A stretch of DNA of 64,000 nt, taken from Ewingella sp049889095 (lineage in GTDB: Bacteria > Pseudomonadota > Gammaproteobacteria > Enterobacterales > Enterobacteriaceae). A program made the translations under genes and the position numbers. Location: NCBI GenBank assembly GCA_049889095.1, contig JBLJFK010000003.1. One strand, given 5' to 3'. Below, piece after piece: positions 44,031 to 51,863 of the stretch. The notes under the pieces are model-generated. The model saw only the letters and a program-made list of their open reading frames with translations, did not search any database and had not been told where the DNA came from. Every line of letters begins with the position of its first letter. Positions within the stretch are counted from its first letter, which is position 1.

Positions 44031-45138
44031 TTGCAGAACTGTCTACACGGCAGTGAACGCTGATTCAATAGCCGCGGCACTACACCACGATTTCTAAGCT
44101 GCCTGTACGGCAGTGAACAGTTAGAGAAGCGCGTCGCTGTGAGCCTCTCATTTCTAAGCTGCCTGTACGGCAGTGAACCGGGACGTAACCAAGCTTCTGG
44201 TTCTCCATCCTTTCTAAGCTGCCTGTACGGCAGTGAACCTACCGTGACAGTTGTTTTATCAGGCATTACATTTCTAAGCTGCCTGTACGGCAGTGAACAA
44301 TATTTAGCTGATACATGTTCGATGTATTGCTTTCTAAGCTGCCTGTACGGCAGTGAACGTATCCACGAAGATTAGATCGCCAGGCTCAAGTTTCTAAGCT
44401 GCCTATACGGCAGTGAACGTGGTGTTCTGACTGTTTGCAGCGGCATTACCTTTCTAAGCTGCCTGTACGGCAGTGAACCGAAGCACTTTCCTTCGGCTTC
44501 CCCGAATCAGTTTCTAAGCTGCCTGTACGGCAGTGAACGAAGAAGCGGACGTTTACGAAACCGTTATTGTTTTCTAAGCTTCCTGTTCGGCAGTGAACTA
44601 CCATCTGAATATTTTTAAGCCCCCGCATGATTTCTAAGCTACCTGTTCGGCAGTGAACGCCCCCTGTCGTCAGTAAGTATCAGCGACAAGTTTCTAAGCT
44701 GCCTGTTCGGCAGTGAACGCCGAGTCCTTAACGCCTTCCATGTACTCACTTTTCTAAGCTGCCTGTTCGGCAGTGAACGCCGAGTGGCGCAAGGTGCTGG
44801 AGCAACATGATTTCTAAGCTGCCTGTTCGGCAGTGAACGAAGCGCATCACGGCTGCCAGAGGTTTTTAGATTTCTAAGCTGCCTGTTCGGCAGTGAACTC
44901 ATCAATCAGGCTGTCGTCTGCGATTACGCATTTCTAAGCTGCCTGTACGGCAGTGAACCCTTTTTTATCGCAATAAGTGCAGGCTTGAAATTTCTAAGCT
45001 GCCTGTTCGGCAGTGAACCTGAAATCAAACTTGCCTGAGTGAATAGTTGTTTTCTAAGCTGCCTGTTCGGCAGTGAACTTGCTCGACCAGCTCGAAGCCG
45101 AACGTCAGCGTTTTTAAGCTGCTTGCGACCAATATTCC
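44031..45138 (-). CRISPR. Type I-F CRISPR array 1 (17 full repeats, 2 degenerate, 18 spacers)
   Basis: Repeats of 28 bases (top strand TTTCTAAG-CTGCC-TGTACGGCAGTGAAC in parts) recur every 60 bases from 44091 to 45078, with 32-base spacers. The left end repeat (44031-44058) is degenerate, as expected of a leader-distal end for reverse-strand transcription. The right end repeat (45111-45138) has lost its leader-side half, and no leader follows, so the array seems leaderless. Repeats change from TGTACGG on the left to TGTTCGG on the right, with mutated repeats at 44391, 44571 and 44631 and one TGTACGG again at 44931. The left-most spacer is shared with array 2 apart from one base. Confidence 0.97.
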
Positions 45139-45180
45139 ACAAGTCCGGCGCTAACTAATACGCAAGAGTATTGAAGTTAA

Positions 45181-45240
45181 TACATATTGGATCGTTTGGA
45201 ATGCAGAATTGTTTTAAGTTCACTGGGTGTGAGTGCTTCA
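45181..45240 (-). pseudogene. cas1 5'-end fragment beside array 1
   Basis: On the reverse strand, codons for PSELKTILHSKRSN are almost identical to residues 7-20 of the intact Cas1 at 56119. They are preceded by an A/T-rich unrelated stretch (45245-45400) and followed after a few bases by the degenerate CRISPR repeat. Only about 60 bases are homologous. It shows that array 1 once lay next to a cas1 gene. Nothing else is recognisable in 45139-45461. Confidence 0.8.
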
Positions 45241-45461
45241 GGTATGTCTAGTCGCCTTAAAATAATTAGAAAATAGCCTATTGCAATATACTGACTATTT
45301 CTAGCATCAATAACACTTTCAAACCAATAACAATCAGTTTTTAAAGAGATAATTACAAACAAAATGCATAGGAATTTAAAATAAAAAAAACAACACGTTA
45401 CATCTATTTAAATGGCGTAATTCCTCACGCCATTTAAAATATTCAAGGTAATGATTTACTT

Positions 45462-45728
45462 TTACGATGCCGTATCCCCGGAACGTAATTTTCTGTCGAT
45501 CATTTTACAGGTCTGCGGATCATAATAGCGGCTGGGCCAAATAGTGGACGGCGGAACACCAATCGCTTTACTGATGATTAACTCTCCTTTTGGCCATGGA
45601 CGTGAAAGCGCATTCGCCAGTGTAGAAGAGCTCAGCCCGGCATTACGTGACGTCGCAGCCAATGTAGTGCCTTTCTTACGCAGCGCGGCAATAATATCTG
45701 CGGGGTGCCAGTCAGGTTTAGCGCTCAT
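45462..45728 (-). CDS. Ner/Nlp-family HTH regulator, copy B
   Basis: The 88-residue product is a near duplicate of copy A (84 of 88 identical; V3A, R74C and two changes at the C terminus). The helix-turn-helix is intact. A good GGAGGTGGG ribosome site precedes the ATG, and the ATG overlaps the stop of the short peptide frame (ATGA), which indicates translational coupling. Flanking sequence on both sides is shared with copy A. It is the better preserved of the two. Prophage origin is inferred from the family and from the c4-like RNA. Confidence 0.87.
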   Translation of the reverse strand: MSAKPDWHPADIIAALRKKGTTLAATSRNAGLSSSTLANALSRPWPKGELIISKAIGVPPSTIWPSRYYDPQTCKMIDRKLRSGDTAS

Positions 45729-45811
45729 AGCCCACCTCCTGTATTGATGATTAAAAGCAGCGAACAGGAAGTGAGAAATGGCAGAAAGGTAGGATTGTGG
45801 GACGTTTTCAT
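45725..45811 (-). CDS. Short hydrophobic peptide of cassette B (28 codons)
   Basis: The frame starts MKTSHNPTFLPFLTSCSLLL and ends NTGGGL, with TGA overlapping the HTH start. Its ribosome site GCTAAAGGA is the b2 target of the c4-like RNA of cassette B. The first 25 codons are the same as in cassette A although the sequence upstream is quite different, so this frame is conserved. Confidence 0.6.
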   Translation of the reverse strand: MKTSHNPTFLPFLTSCSLLLIINTGGGL

Positions 45812-45861
45812 CGTGAATTCCTTTAGCTAGTTAATAGCTACCCCAGAGTTCTCACGCTCAC

Positions 45862-45941
45862 GGGTGGTAGCCCAGACAGGGGTGAGAATACTGGCGCTAA
45901 AGGATACCAGCCTGACCGAAGTCAGCCCTGCCTGAGCCACC
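45862..45941 (-). ncRNA. c4-like antisense RNA, cassette B
   Basis: 80 nt, the same length and fold as in cassette A: closing stem GGTGGCTCAG / GGGCTACCACC and hairpin CTGAC-ttcg-GTCAG. The antisense stretches are TCCTTTAGC (45904-45896) and TTCTCAC (45888-45882). Their targets are b2 GCTAAAGGA (45827-45819) and a2 GTGAGAA (45855-45849), fully complementary but different from cassette A. The segment also translates as an Ash-like frame (MVAQAGLTSVRLVSFSASIL) without stops. Confidence 0.82.
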
Positions 45942-46031
45942 ATAGACATATAATTTGCCATATTCCGGCTTATCATAGGTGAGCAAAAGCTTCGATACTT
46001 TATGCACATTATTTATAGGTGTGCAGCATCG

Positions 46032-46054
46032 CCTTTAGGTTACCGAGTTCTCAC
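46032..46054 (-). promoter_or_regulatory. Upstream a1/b1 target sites of cassette B
   Basis: a1 GTGAGAA (46054-46048) and b1 CCTAAAGG (46039-46032) repeat the two c4 target motifs of this cassette upstream of the c4-like RNA. The region 45950-46030 holds no other element that I can name; 46060-46173 is the flank shared with cassette A, including the TATAGT -10. Confidence 0.6.
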
Positions 46055-46173
46055 GCCCGACTGCGAATTATGTCGCAGCGAGGTGACTATAGCGTAAATC
46101 GCTAAGCTAAAGAAAGCGGGTATATTTGAAATTGCGGCGAGGATTCCAGAGAAATCTTTTGATTTGCAGCGTG

Positions 46174-47821
46174 TTGCAGAACTGTCTACGCGGCAGTGAA
46201 CGCTGGTTCAATAGCCGCGGCACTACACCACGATTTCTAAGCTGCCTGTTCGGCAGTGAACACGATCTTAACCGCGGTGACTAAAGGTGCCACTTTCTAA
46301 GCTGCCTGTTCGGCAGTGAACAGCATGAGTTTTGATAAGGACCGTGTCATATGTTTCTAAGCTGCCTGTTCGGCAGTGAACCCGCGTGATCACCTCGTTA
46401 CGCTGGTGCACAATTTCTAAGCTGCCTGTTCGGCAGTGAACAACAGCATGCATGGTCATTGTCCGACCGCAAATTTCTAAGCTGCCTGTTCGGCAGTGAA
46501 CCAGATGCTATCTATTTGGGCGGCCTGCTTAACTTTCTAAGCTGCCTGTTCGGCAGTGAACAAAACGGTAAAGGTTACATATGTAATGCTGTATTTCTAA
46601 GCTGCCTGTTCGGCAGTGAACATGATTCAACAGCCTCACGAACTGATTTGTTATTTCTAAGCTGCCTGTTCGGCAGTGAACCCGTGTAGAATCCAACACG
46701 TCATGTATTAATATTTCTAAGCTGCCTGTTCGGCAGTGAACCGCTATCGCTACCCATATACTTCATGACTTCGTTTCTAAGCTGCCTGTTCGGCAGTGAA
46801 CACATCCCCTCCACATGAAGTATTCCATTTACATTTCTAAGCTGCCTGTTCGGCAGTGAACACGCTGAAAACGAATCCATAGCGCTTACAGTTTTTCTAA
46901 GCTGCCTGTTCGGCAGTGAACCATACGGAAAGGGATCGGTTTGGCTAGTGCCATTTCTAAGCTGCCTGTTCGGCAGTGAACCGTAACTGCCATCGCCGGT
47001 TAAACAAAGTTATTTTCTAAGCTGCCTGTTCGGCAGTGAACTATCAATTTGAAGATATGCAGCGTCAACGGCTTTTCTAAGCTGCCTGTTCGGCAGTGAA
47101 CAAGTCGCCTTAAGACTTGGCATGGATTGGTCTTTTCTAAGCTGCCTGTTCGGCAGTGAACTAGCTGGCACCGTCTGATCTTCCGCACCCACCTTTCTAA
47201 GCTGCCTGTTCGGCAGTGAACATTTGCAGCGCTTAACGGGATACGCGCACTCGTTTCTAAGCTGCCTGTTCGGCAGTGAACGGGACGTCATCGGTCGACG
47301 TGTCCGAGATACTTTTCTAAGCTGCCTGTTCGGCAGTGAACATATGACGACTAACGACCTTGAAAACTACTTTTTTCTAAGCTGCCTGTTCGGCAGTGAA
47401 CTCGTCTTAGAGAGAACGGTGAGAGAGCTGCGCTTTCTAAGCTGCCTGTTCGGCAGTGAACAGCAACTTAAGAACCGAGATAAGGTGCCTGATTTTCTAA
47501 GCTGCCTGTTCGGCAGTGAACGCCTTTGATAGCAAAAGACCTTGCATGTATGATTTCTAAGCTGCCTGTTCGGCAGTGAACCCCAGCCCTGCGTCATAGC
47601 GCGTTGTCTGCGCTTTCTAAGCTGCCTGTTCGGCAGTGAACTGCCGGTCCACGACAGCGTGTAAGTTCCAGCTTTTCTAAGCTGCCTGTTCGGCAGTGAA
47701 CATATCGGGTCACTTATACAACAATCTATTATCTTTCTAAGCTGCCTGTTCGGCAGTGAACTTTATGCTCTTGACCCAATGATATTCTTCAGGTTTCTAA
47801 GCTGCCTGTTCGGCAGTGAAC
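46174..47821 (-). CRISPR. Type I-F CRISPR array 2 (27 full repeats, 1 degenerate, 27 spacers)
   Basis: Repeats of 28 bases recur every 60 bases from 46234 to 47821 with 32-base spacers. All full repeats carry TGTTCGG in the loop and are uniform. The left-most repeat (46174-46201) is degenerate at the leader-distal side, and its spacer is the same as the distal spacer of array 1 apart from one base. The leader (47822-47949) lies at the right, next to csy4. Transcription is on the reverse strand, so crRNA 5' handles read CTTAGAAA. This looks like the active array. Confidence 0.98.
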
Positions 47822-47949
47822 TGTTGAAGAAAGCGGTTATCTCCTTAAGAAACAACCGCGTTTACTCAACGGGGGCATTTACCCCTTTTTTATTCCTTTA
47901 TCTTCACACTATTAATATCAACAACTTAGCAATGAGTAAAAATAAAGGG
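47822..47949 (-). promoter_or_regulatory. Leader of array 2 with IHF site
   Basis: The 128 bases between csy4 and array 2 are A/T-rich. TATCAACAACTTA at 47916-47928 fits the IHF consensus WATCAANNNNTTR at every position. The bases next to the repeat (TTCAACA on the reverse strand) are the same as in the leader upstream of cas1. IHF is known to be needed for I-F spacer acquisition. Confidence 0.75.
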
Positions 47950-48504
47950 TCAGAACCAGGGGATGGTGGTGGTGGCACTCAACCCATACGCGCTGAACAC
48001 ACCTTCCACTGGTGAATCACGTAGTGCTCCCTGCCTGATAAACAATCGAAAACTCTCACCGGTCGAAAGGCTTTTGAGAGTGATAAACGGCAGGTTGCAA
48101 CTCCTGGAGCGACTGTCTGGAATTTGCTCCAAGGCTTGATCCTCAGTCAGCCAACCTTTTTTTACTGACCGCCGCCGCAGTCTGTCGGCGCTGCTCTTCA
48201 CCTGAATTCGGCTGACGGTGCGGTATTTCACACCGGCCGGTACGGCGTTAATTTCGCTGGATTCAATGTGGTCATTGACCCCTTTTCGCCACGGATGTTG
48301 GTTAAACGCCGCCAGCGTCTCTGCGGTGCCATGCAGACGAAGTATATCTCCGGGCGCTTTCCCCGCGCGTGGGAAACTGACGCCCACCTTACCGTCCGCA
48401 TATTGCCCCAGCGCCCGGTGCAGTTTGGCGAACAGTGCCGCCATCAGCAACTCGCTACTAAATTCGGGATCGGGCAAGACGCGGATATCCTGATAACTGT
48501 CCAT
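47950..48504 (-). CDS. cas6f: CRISPR RNA endoribonuclease Csy4/Cas6f
   Basis: The 184-residue product starts MDSYQDIRVLPDPEF and has the catalytic His29 (AKLHRAL), as in Pseudomonas Csy4. It cleaves the repeat hairpin of pre-crRNA and stays bound to the 3' end. It is last of the six-gene cas operon, 9 bases after csy3 and adjacent to the leader of array 2. Confidence 0.95.
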   Translation of the reverse strand: MDSYQDIRVLPDPEFSSELLMAALFAKLHRALGQYADGKVGVSFPRAGKAPGDILRLHGTAETLAAFNQHPWRKGVNDHIESSEINAVPAGVKYRTVSRIQVKSSADRLRRRSVKKGWLTEDQALEQIPDSRSRSCNLPFITLKSLSTGESFRLFIRQGALRDSPVEGVFSAYGLSATTTIPWF

Positions 48505-48513
48505 GCTTGCCCC

Positions 48514-49530
48514 TTATTCGCCCTTCTCACCGAAAACGCCGCCGCGGATCAGCGTCGCCATCACATAATGTTGCTGTTCGAGATCCGGCTGTTTGTCTTT
48601 CGTCACCCAGTTATCCAGCAGGGAGTAAAAATCCATTTTCTGTTTTGGTTGGCGGTAAGCTTTCCCTTTGCTGGTAACGGAGCCGTAAGGTTCGACGGCA
48701 ATCGGACCGAGTTCCAGTTCCAGCGCGTCCGGATACCAGTCGTCGATGGTGCGCAGCGCGTTGCCAATTTTCTGTGAGTGCAGCGCCGCGACGTTACCCA
48801 CCTGATAGAGCACTTTGCTTTTTTTGTTGTCACGGCTGCTGTCCAGAACCAGCTCCTGTGACGGAAAAACTTCCTGGCCTGCACCGAGCTGCACATAAGC
48901 TTCAATGCTGAAAAATGCCGATCCCTGCCCCGCCAGAGCTTGTTCAATCACCGCCGCCAGTGTGGCAATATCGCCCTGTGCTGCGCCAAAACTGCGCAGA
49001 CTGAATGCCGCCGAATCAAATACCCAACAGGTTTTATTATGTGTCACTTTCACACTGATATTTTCCGCGCCAACGCGGTTGCGCCATAGAAAACGCCCGT
49101 TCGCGAGATTTTCCGCATAACGCGCTGCCAGCGTGCCAAAACCATGCTCGGTTCGATAGCCGTCAATCACTGCCGCCAGCGCGGCCTGATAATCCTGATC
49201 GTTACACACCGACGGCGAAGAAAGATTACCCAGCACACGCAAAGTGAACTGGAGTTTCAGGGTATCGGCATCGAAGGGTAACGCGGCCACGTCAACGCGT
49301 TGCAGATTGGGCTTTTGGATCTCAGCATCCAGCTTGGCTGGATCGGTCGATAACGCGTTTTTCATGCGGTTTGAAATCGTGCCGCGCACCGCCTTTTCTT
49401 TGATTTCAATTGGCTGGAATAGACCGGCATCACGCTCATGCCAGTTACCGGCAAACATCTGCGCATCGGAGTTCGCCAGCTTACGTTCAAAAGCCAGAAC
49501 GGAGGCGGTTTTTACGGTGGTTTTGGTCAT
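48514..49530 (-). CDS. csy3: Csy3/Cas7f, backbone of the I-F Cascade
   Basis: The 338-residue product matches Csy3 (P. aeruginosa about 342), with TASVLAFERKLANSDAQMF at the N terminus. Six copies bind the crRNA spacer in the Csy complex. It lies 22 bases after csy2 in the operon. Confidence 0.95.
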   Translation of the reverse strand: MTKTTVKTASVLAFERKLANSDAQMFAGNWHERDAGLFQPIEIKEKAVRGTISNRMKNALSTDPAKLDAEIQKPNLQRVDVAALPFDADTLKLQFTLRVLGNLSSPSVCNDQDYQAALAAVIDGYRTEHGFGTLAARYAENLANGRFLWRNRVGAENISVKVTHNKTCWVFDSAAFSLRSFGAAQGDIATLAAVIEQALAGQGSAFFSIEAYVQLGAGQEVFPSQELVLDSSRDNKKSKVLYQVGNVAALHSQKIGNALRTIDDWYPDALELELGPIAVEPYGSVTSKGKAYRQPKQKMDFYSLLDNWVTKDKQPDLEQQHYVMATLIRGGVFGEKGE

Positions 49531-49552
49531 TGCGCTTTCCTTAATTCAATGA

Positions 49553-50506
49553 TTAAAAATCTGAGTGTGATTGCAGGTCTAAGTCGGCTTCCTGCAAGGG
49601 TTGAGCGTGGCTGCAAATATAATTTTCGTCACTGTTCGGATAACGCCAGAACAGCTGATAAATGTCGTTCACGCGGTGCGGGCTGCGCCATTCACCGATA
49701 CCGTAAGCCGCTTCGGCGAAGCGGAACGGCAGCGTCGGGTCGCGGGTTTTTGCTACCTCACCGGGCGCATAGAGCGGTGAAATAGCGGTATACCCAACCA
49801 TCAGTGGCACCAGATATCCTTTCACCGGCTTCGGCTGGTATTGCCAGTCAGCCGCATCGTCTTCCAGCCGGTGTGCCTGATAAGCGATTGTGGAGAAATC
49901 AAGCCAGGCGTCGATCATCTCGGTCTGCGGGTCCTGCTCCAGCCGCTCAGCAAAGTGGCTCGCCAGCAGTTCTGAGCGATCGACCAGCGCGAATCCCGGC
50001 AGCGCGCGGTACATTTCCCCACGGGTAAACGACGTCAGTTCATTGGGACTTTGCGGCAGCGTCAGTACGCGCACCGGTTTCATTGACACCACGGTACCGC
50101 CCGCCAGCCGCTGCGTGACGCACAGCGCTTGCAGGTGCTGCGCCAGTTCGCTGGCCCCTGCGTCACCGTGGGCAATGCTGCCCTGACATTCGATAAACAG
50201 CGTAACCGTCATGTGCATTCGCCCTTCTTCATTGAACGGCGCGGTTTTGGCTTCTTTGGTCAACGGATTGCGGGTCTGCGAAAAATAGTAGTCACCCCGT
50301 TCGGATGCCTGATGCGCCTGAATCTGATGCTGATGGCACACCACACCGCAGCCGCTAAATGTCAGGCCGTGGCTTGGCTGAACCTTGCGCGACAGCGCGT
50401 GGGTATAACCGAGGAAGTGCGTGATGGCAGGAAATCCGTAAGTCAGGCCAGAGATCGCATTGGCATTTTCGACCTGAATATGAGGCAGAACAATCAAGTA
50501 GCTCAT
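49553..50506 (-). CDS. csy2: Csy2/Cas5f
   Basis: The 317-residue product starts MSYLIVLPHIQVENANAISG, matching Csy2. With Csy1 it binds the crRNA 5' handle and recognises the PAM. ATG 50506 is chosen because GGAG lies 8 bases upstream and its ATGA overlaps the csy1 stop; the open frame runs 21 codons further up inside csy1. Confidence 0.94.
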   Translation of the reverse strand: MSYLIVLPHIQVENANAISGLTYGFPAITHFLGYTHALSRKVQPSHGLTFSGCGVVCHQHQIQAHQASERGDYYFSQTRNPLTKEAKTAPFNEEGRMHMTVTLFIECQGSIAHGDAGASELAQHLQALCVTQRLAGGTVVSMKPVRVLTLPQSPNELTSFTRGEMYRALPGFALVDRSELLASHFAERLEQDPQTEMIDAWLDFSTIAYQAHRLEDDAADWQYQPKPVKGYLVPLMVGYTAISPLYAPGEVAKTRDPTLPFRFAEAAYGIGEWRSPHRVNDIYQLFWRYPNSDENYICSHAQPLQEADLDLQSHSDF

Positions 50507-51843
50507 TGCCATTTCTCCTGCTGGGCGGCATCGAATTCGTGCAGACGCTTGCGCATTAGCACCGACCATTCTTTAAATTCCACCGCACCCATATTGAGCT
50601 TTTCGTCTTTATTCAGGCGACTGTTCAGCCAGTGAGCGACGTCGTCGGCAATGTCTGCGATCCAGTCGCCGCGTTCGCGCTGGCGTTTAAAATCCGGGTC
50701 AGTATTTTGGCGCAAAGGATCCAGCCACAGTTGCTGCGACATCTTTAGAATGCAGTTTTCCTGTTGGCTCCAGCCCTGCTGTTCGGTCAGGCTCTGAATT
50801 TCCGCCGCGTAGCTGAACAGCATGCCGATCAGTTCATCGACGTATTCAGCACGGTTCTGGCGAATGACCTGCGTGTTTTCCTGCTCATAAACGCTGCGCA
50901 GATAGCGGCGTAGATCGTTCACCACGCGGCTGACCTGCGGGGAAACGGCTGTCAAAAATGTCTTTTGTTCCGCAGGAGGTTTGAGGATTTGCTGCCATTC
51001 GGGCGGCGCACAGCGCAGTAGGTGATTTTTTCCGCCGCGTGCGCTGTTCAGATAGGAGATGTTTTGCGGCTTAGTACCGCCGACGTTTTGCACCGCAAGG
51101 TCAGGGAAAAACTGTACCTCCGCCGGATGCCACTGCTTTTCACGCCGGGCTTTACGCGCTGCGATCGACTCCTCGCTGTAACGTGAATGGCTGATACGCA
51201 GATAAAGGGCGTGGGCCAGCGAAGAGGAATACAACGGGCTGACTAGGTGATAATCGCCGGTTGCCGACACGGGGAAATAAAGCTGTTTAGCGAGCTGATG
51301 CGTTGAGAGGCTTTTGTCCGACAGCGCCAGCATGAAACCGCTGACCCACTGTGCCAGTTGGGCGTCGTTTTCTGCCAACGATGCCAGCGCCGAGTGATCG
51401 CCGCGTTTGAGGCAGGCCAGCAATGAATCGCCTTCGTATTCTGTTTGCAGCAGTTTCGCGACGTCAAGCGCAGCCGAGTTCCCGACGGCATCCACGGCGG
51501 GAGCATGCAATGTGGCGGTCGAAAGACAGACCGGTTCAGACGCTTTTACCGTGCTGTAAACGCTGCTGCCTTTGGCATCGCCGTGAAAGTATTTCACAGC
51601 ATGAGTGACCAGACTGATCTGCCCGGCACGCGCAGCAGCATCCGTCAGCCAGGCGCGAACTTCATATTTTCGCTCGATTTCCCTGCGCTGTTCCAACAGC
51701 TGTAGCTGTAAAGCGGCCTGTTCTTCTGGATCAGAAATCTCCGCCCGTTTTTTTTCTGCGTCTTTGTCGAAGGCCTCAAGCTTGGGCTGCTTACGGCCTT
51801 CGATGTAGTCGGTGATGAACTGGCTTAATCCATGTATTTCCAT
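50503..51843 (-). CDS. csy1: Csy1/Cas8f, large subunit of the I-F Cascade
   Basis: The 446-residue product belongs to the Csy1 family (P. aeruginosa 434). The segment NVGGTKPQNISYLNSARGG is characteristic. It contacts the PAM and recruits Cas2-3. A coiled-coil-like, charged N-terminal part (residues 20-65) is present. It starts 20 bases after the cas2-3 stop. Confidence 0.95.
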   Translation of the reverse strand: MEIHGLSQFITDYIEGRKQPKLEAFDKDAEKKRAEISDPEEQAALQLQLLEQRREIERKYEVRAWLTDAAARAGQISLVTHAVKYFHGDAKGSSVYSTVKASEPVCLSTATLHAPAVDAVGNSAALDVAKLLQTEYEGDSLLACLKRGDHSALASLAENDAQLAQWVSGFMLALSDKSLSTHQLAKQLYFPVSATGDYHLVSPLYSSSLAHALYLRISHSRYSEESIAARKARREKQWHPAEVQFFPDLAVQNVGGTKPQNISYLNSARGGKNHLLRCAPPEWQQILKPPAEQKTFLTAVSPQVSRVVNDLRRYLRSVYEQENTQVIRQNRAEYVDELIGMLFSYAAEIQSLTEQQGWSQQENCILKMSQQLWLDPLRQNTDPDFKRQRERGDWIADIADDVAHWLNSRLNKDEKLNMGAVEFKEWSVLMRKRLHEFDAAQQEKWQ

Positions 51844-51863
51844 GTTCCCTCCTTGCTTCTTGA

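Noticed and set aside
45827..46009. Ash-like 60-codon protein in cassette B
   Set aside because: Open in B but interrupted in A, with no good ribosome site. The region is better explained as c4-like RNA, though an Ash-type peptide cannot be fully excluded.
44139..47815. Open frames with repeated FLSCLFGSE or SLPNRQLRK units in the CRISPR arrays
   Set aside because: They are translations of the 28-base CRISPR repeats, whose 60-base period is a multiple of three. No ribosome sites are present and spacers are unrelated.
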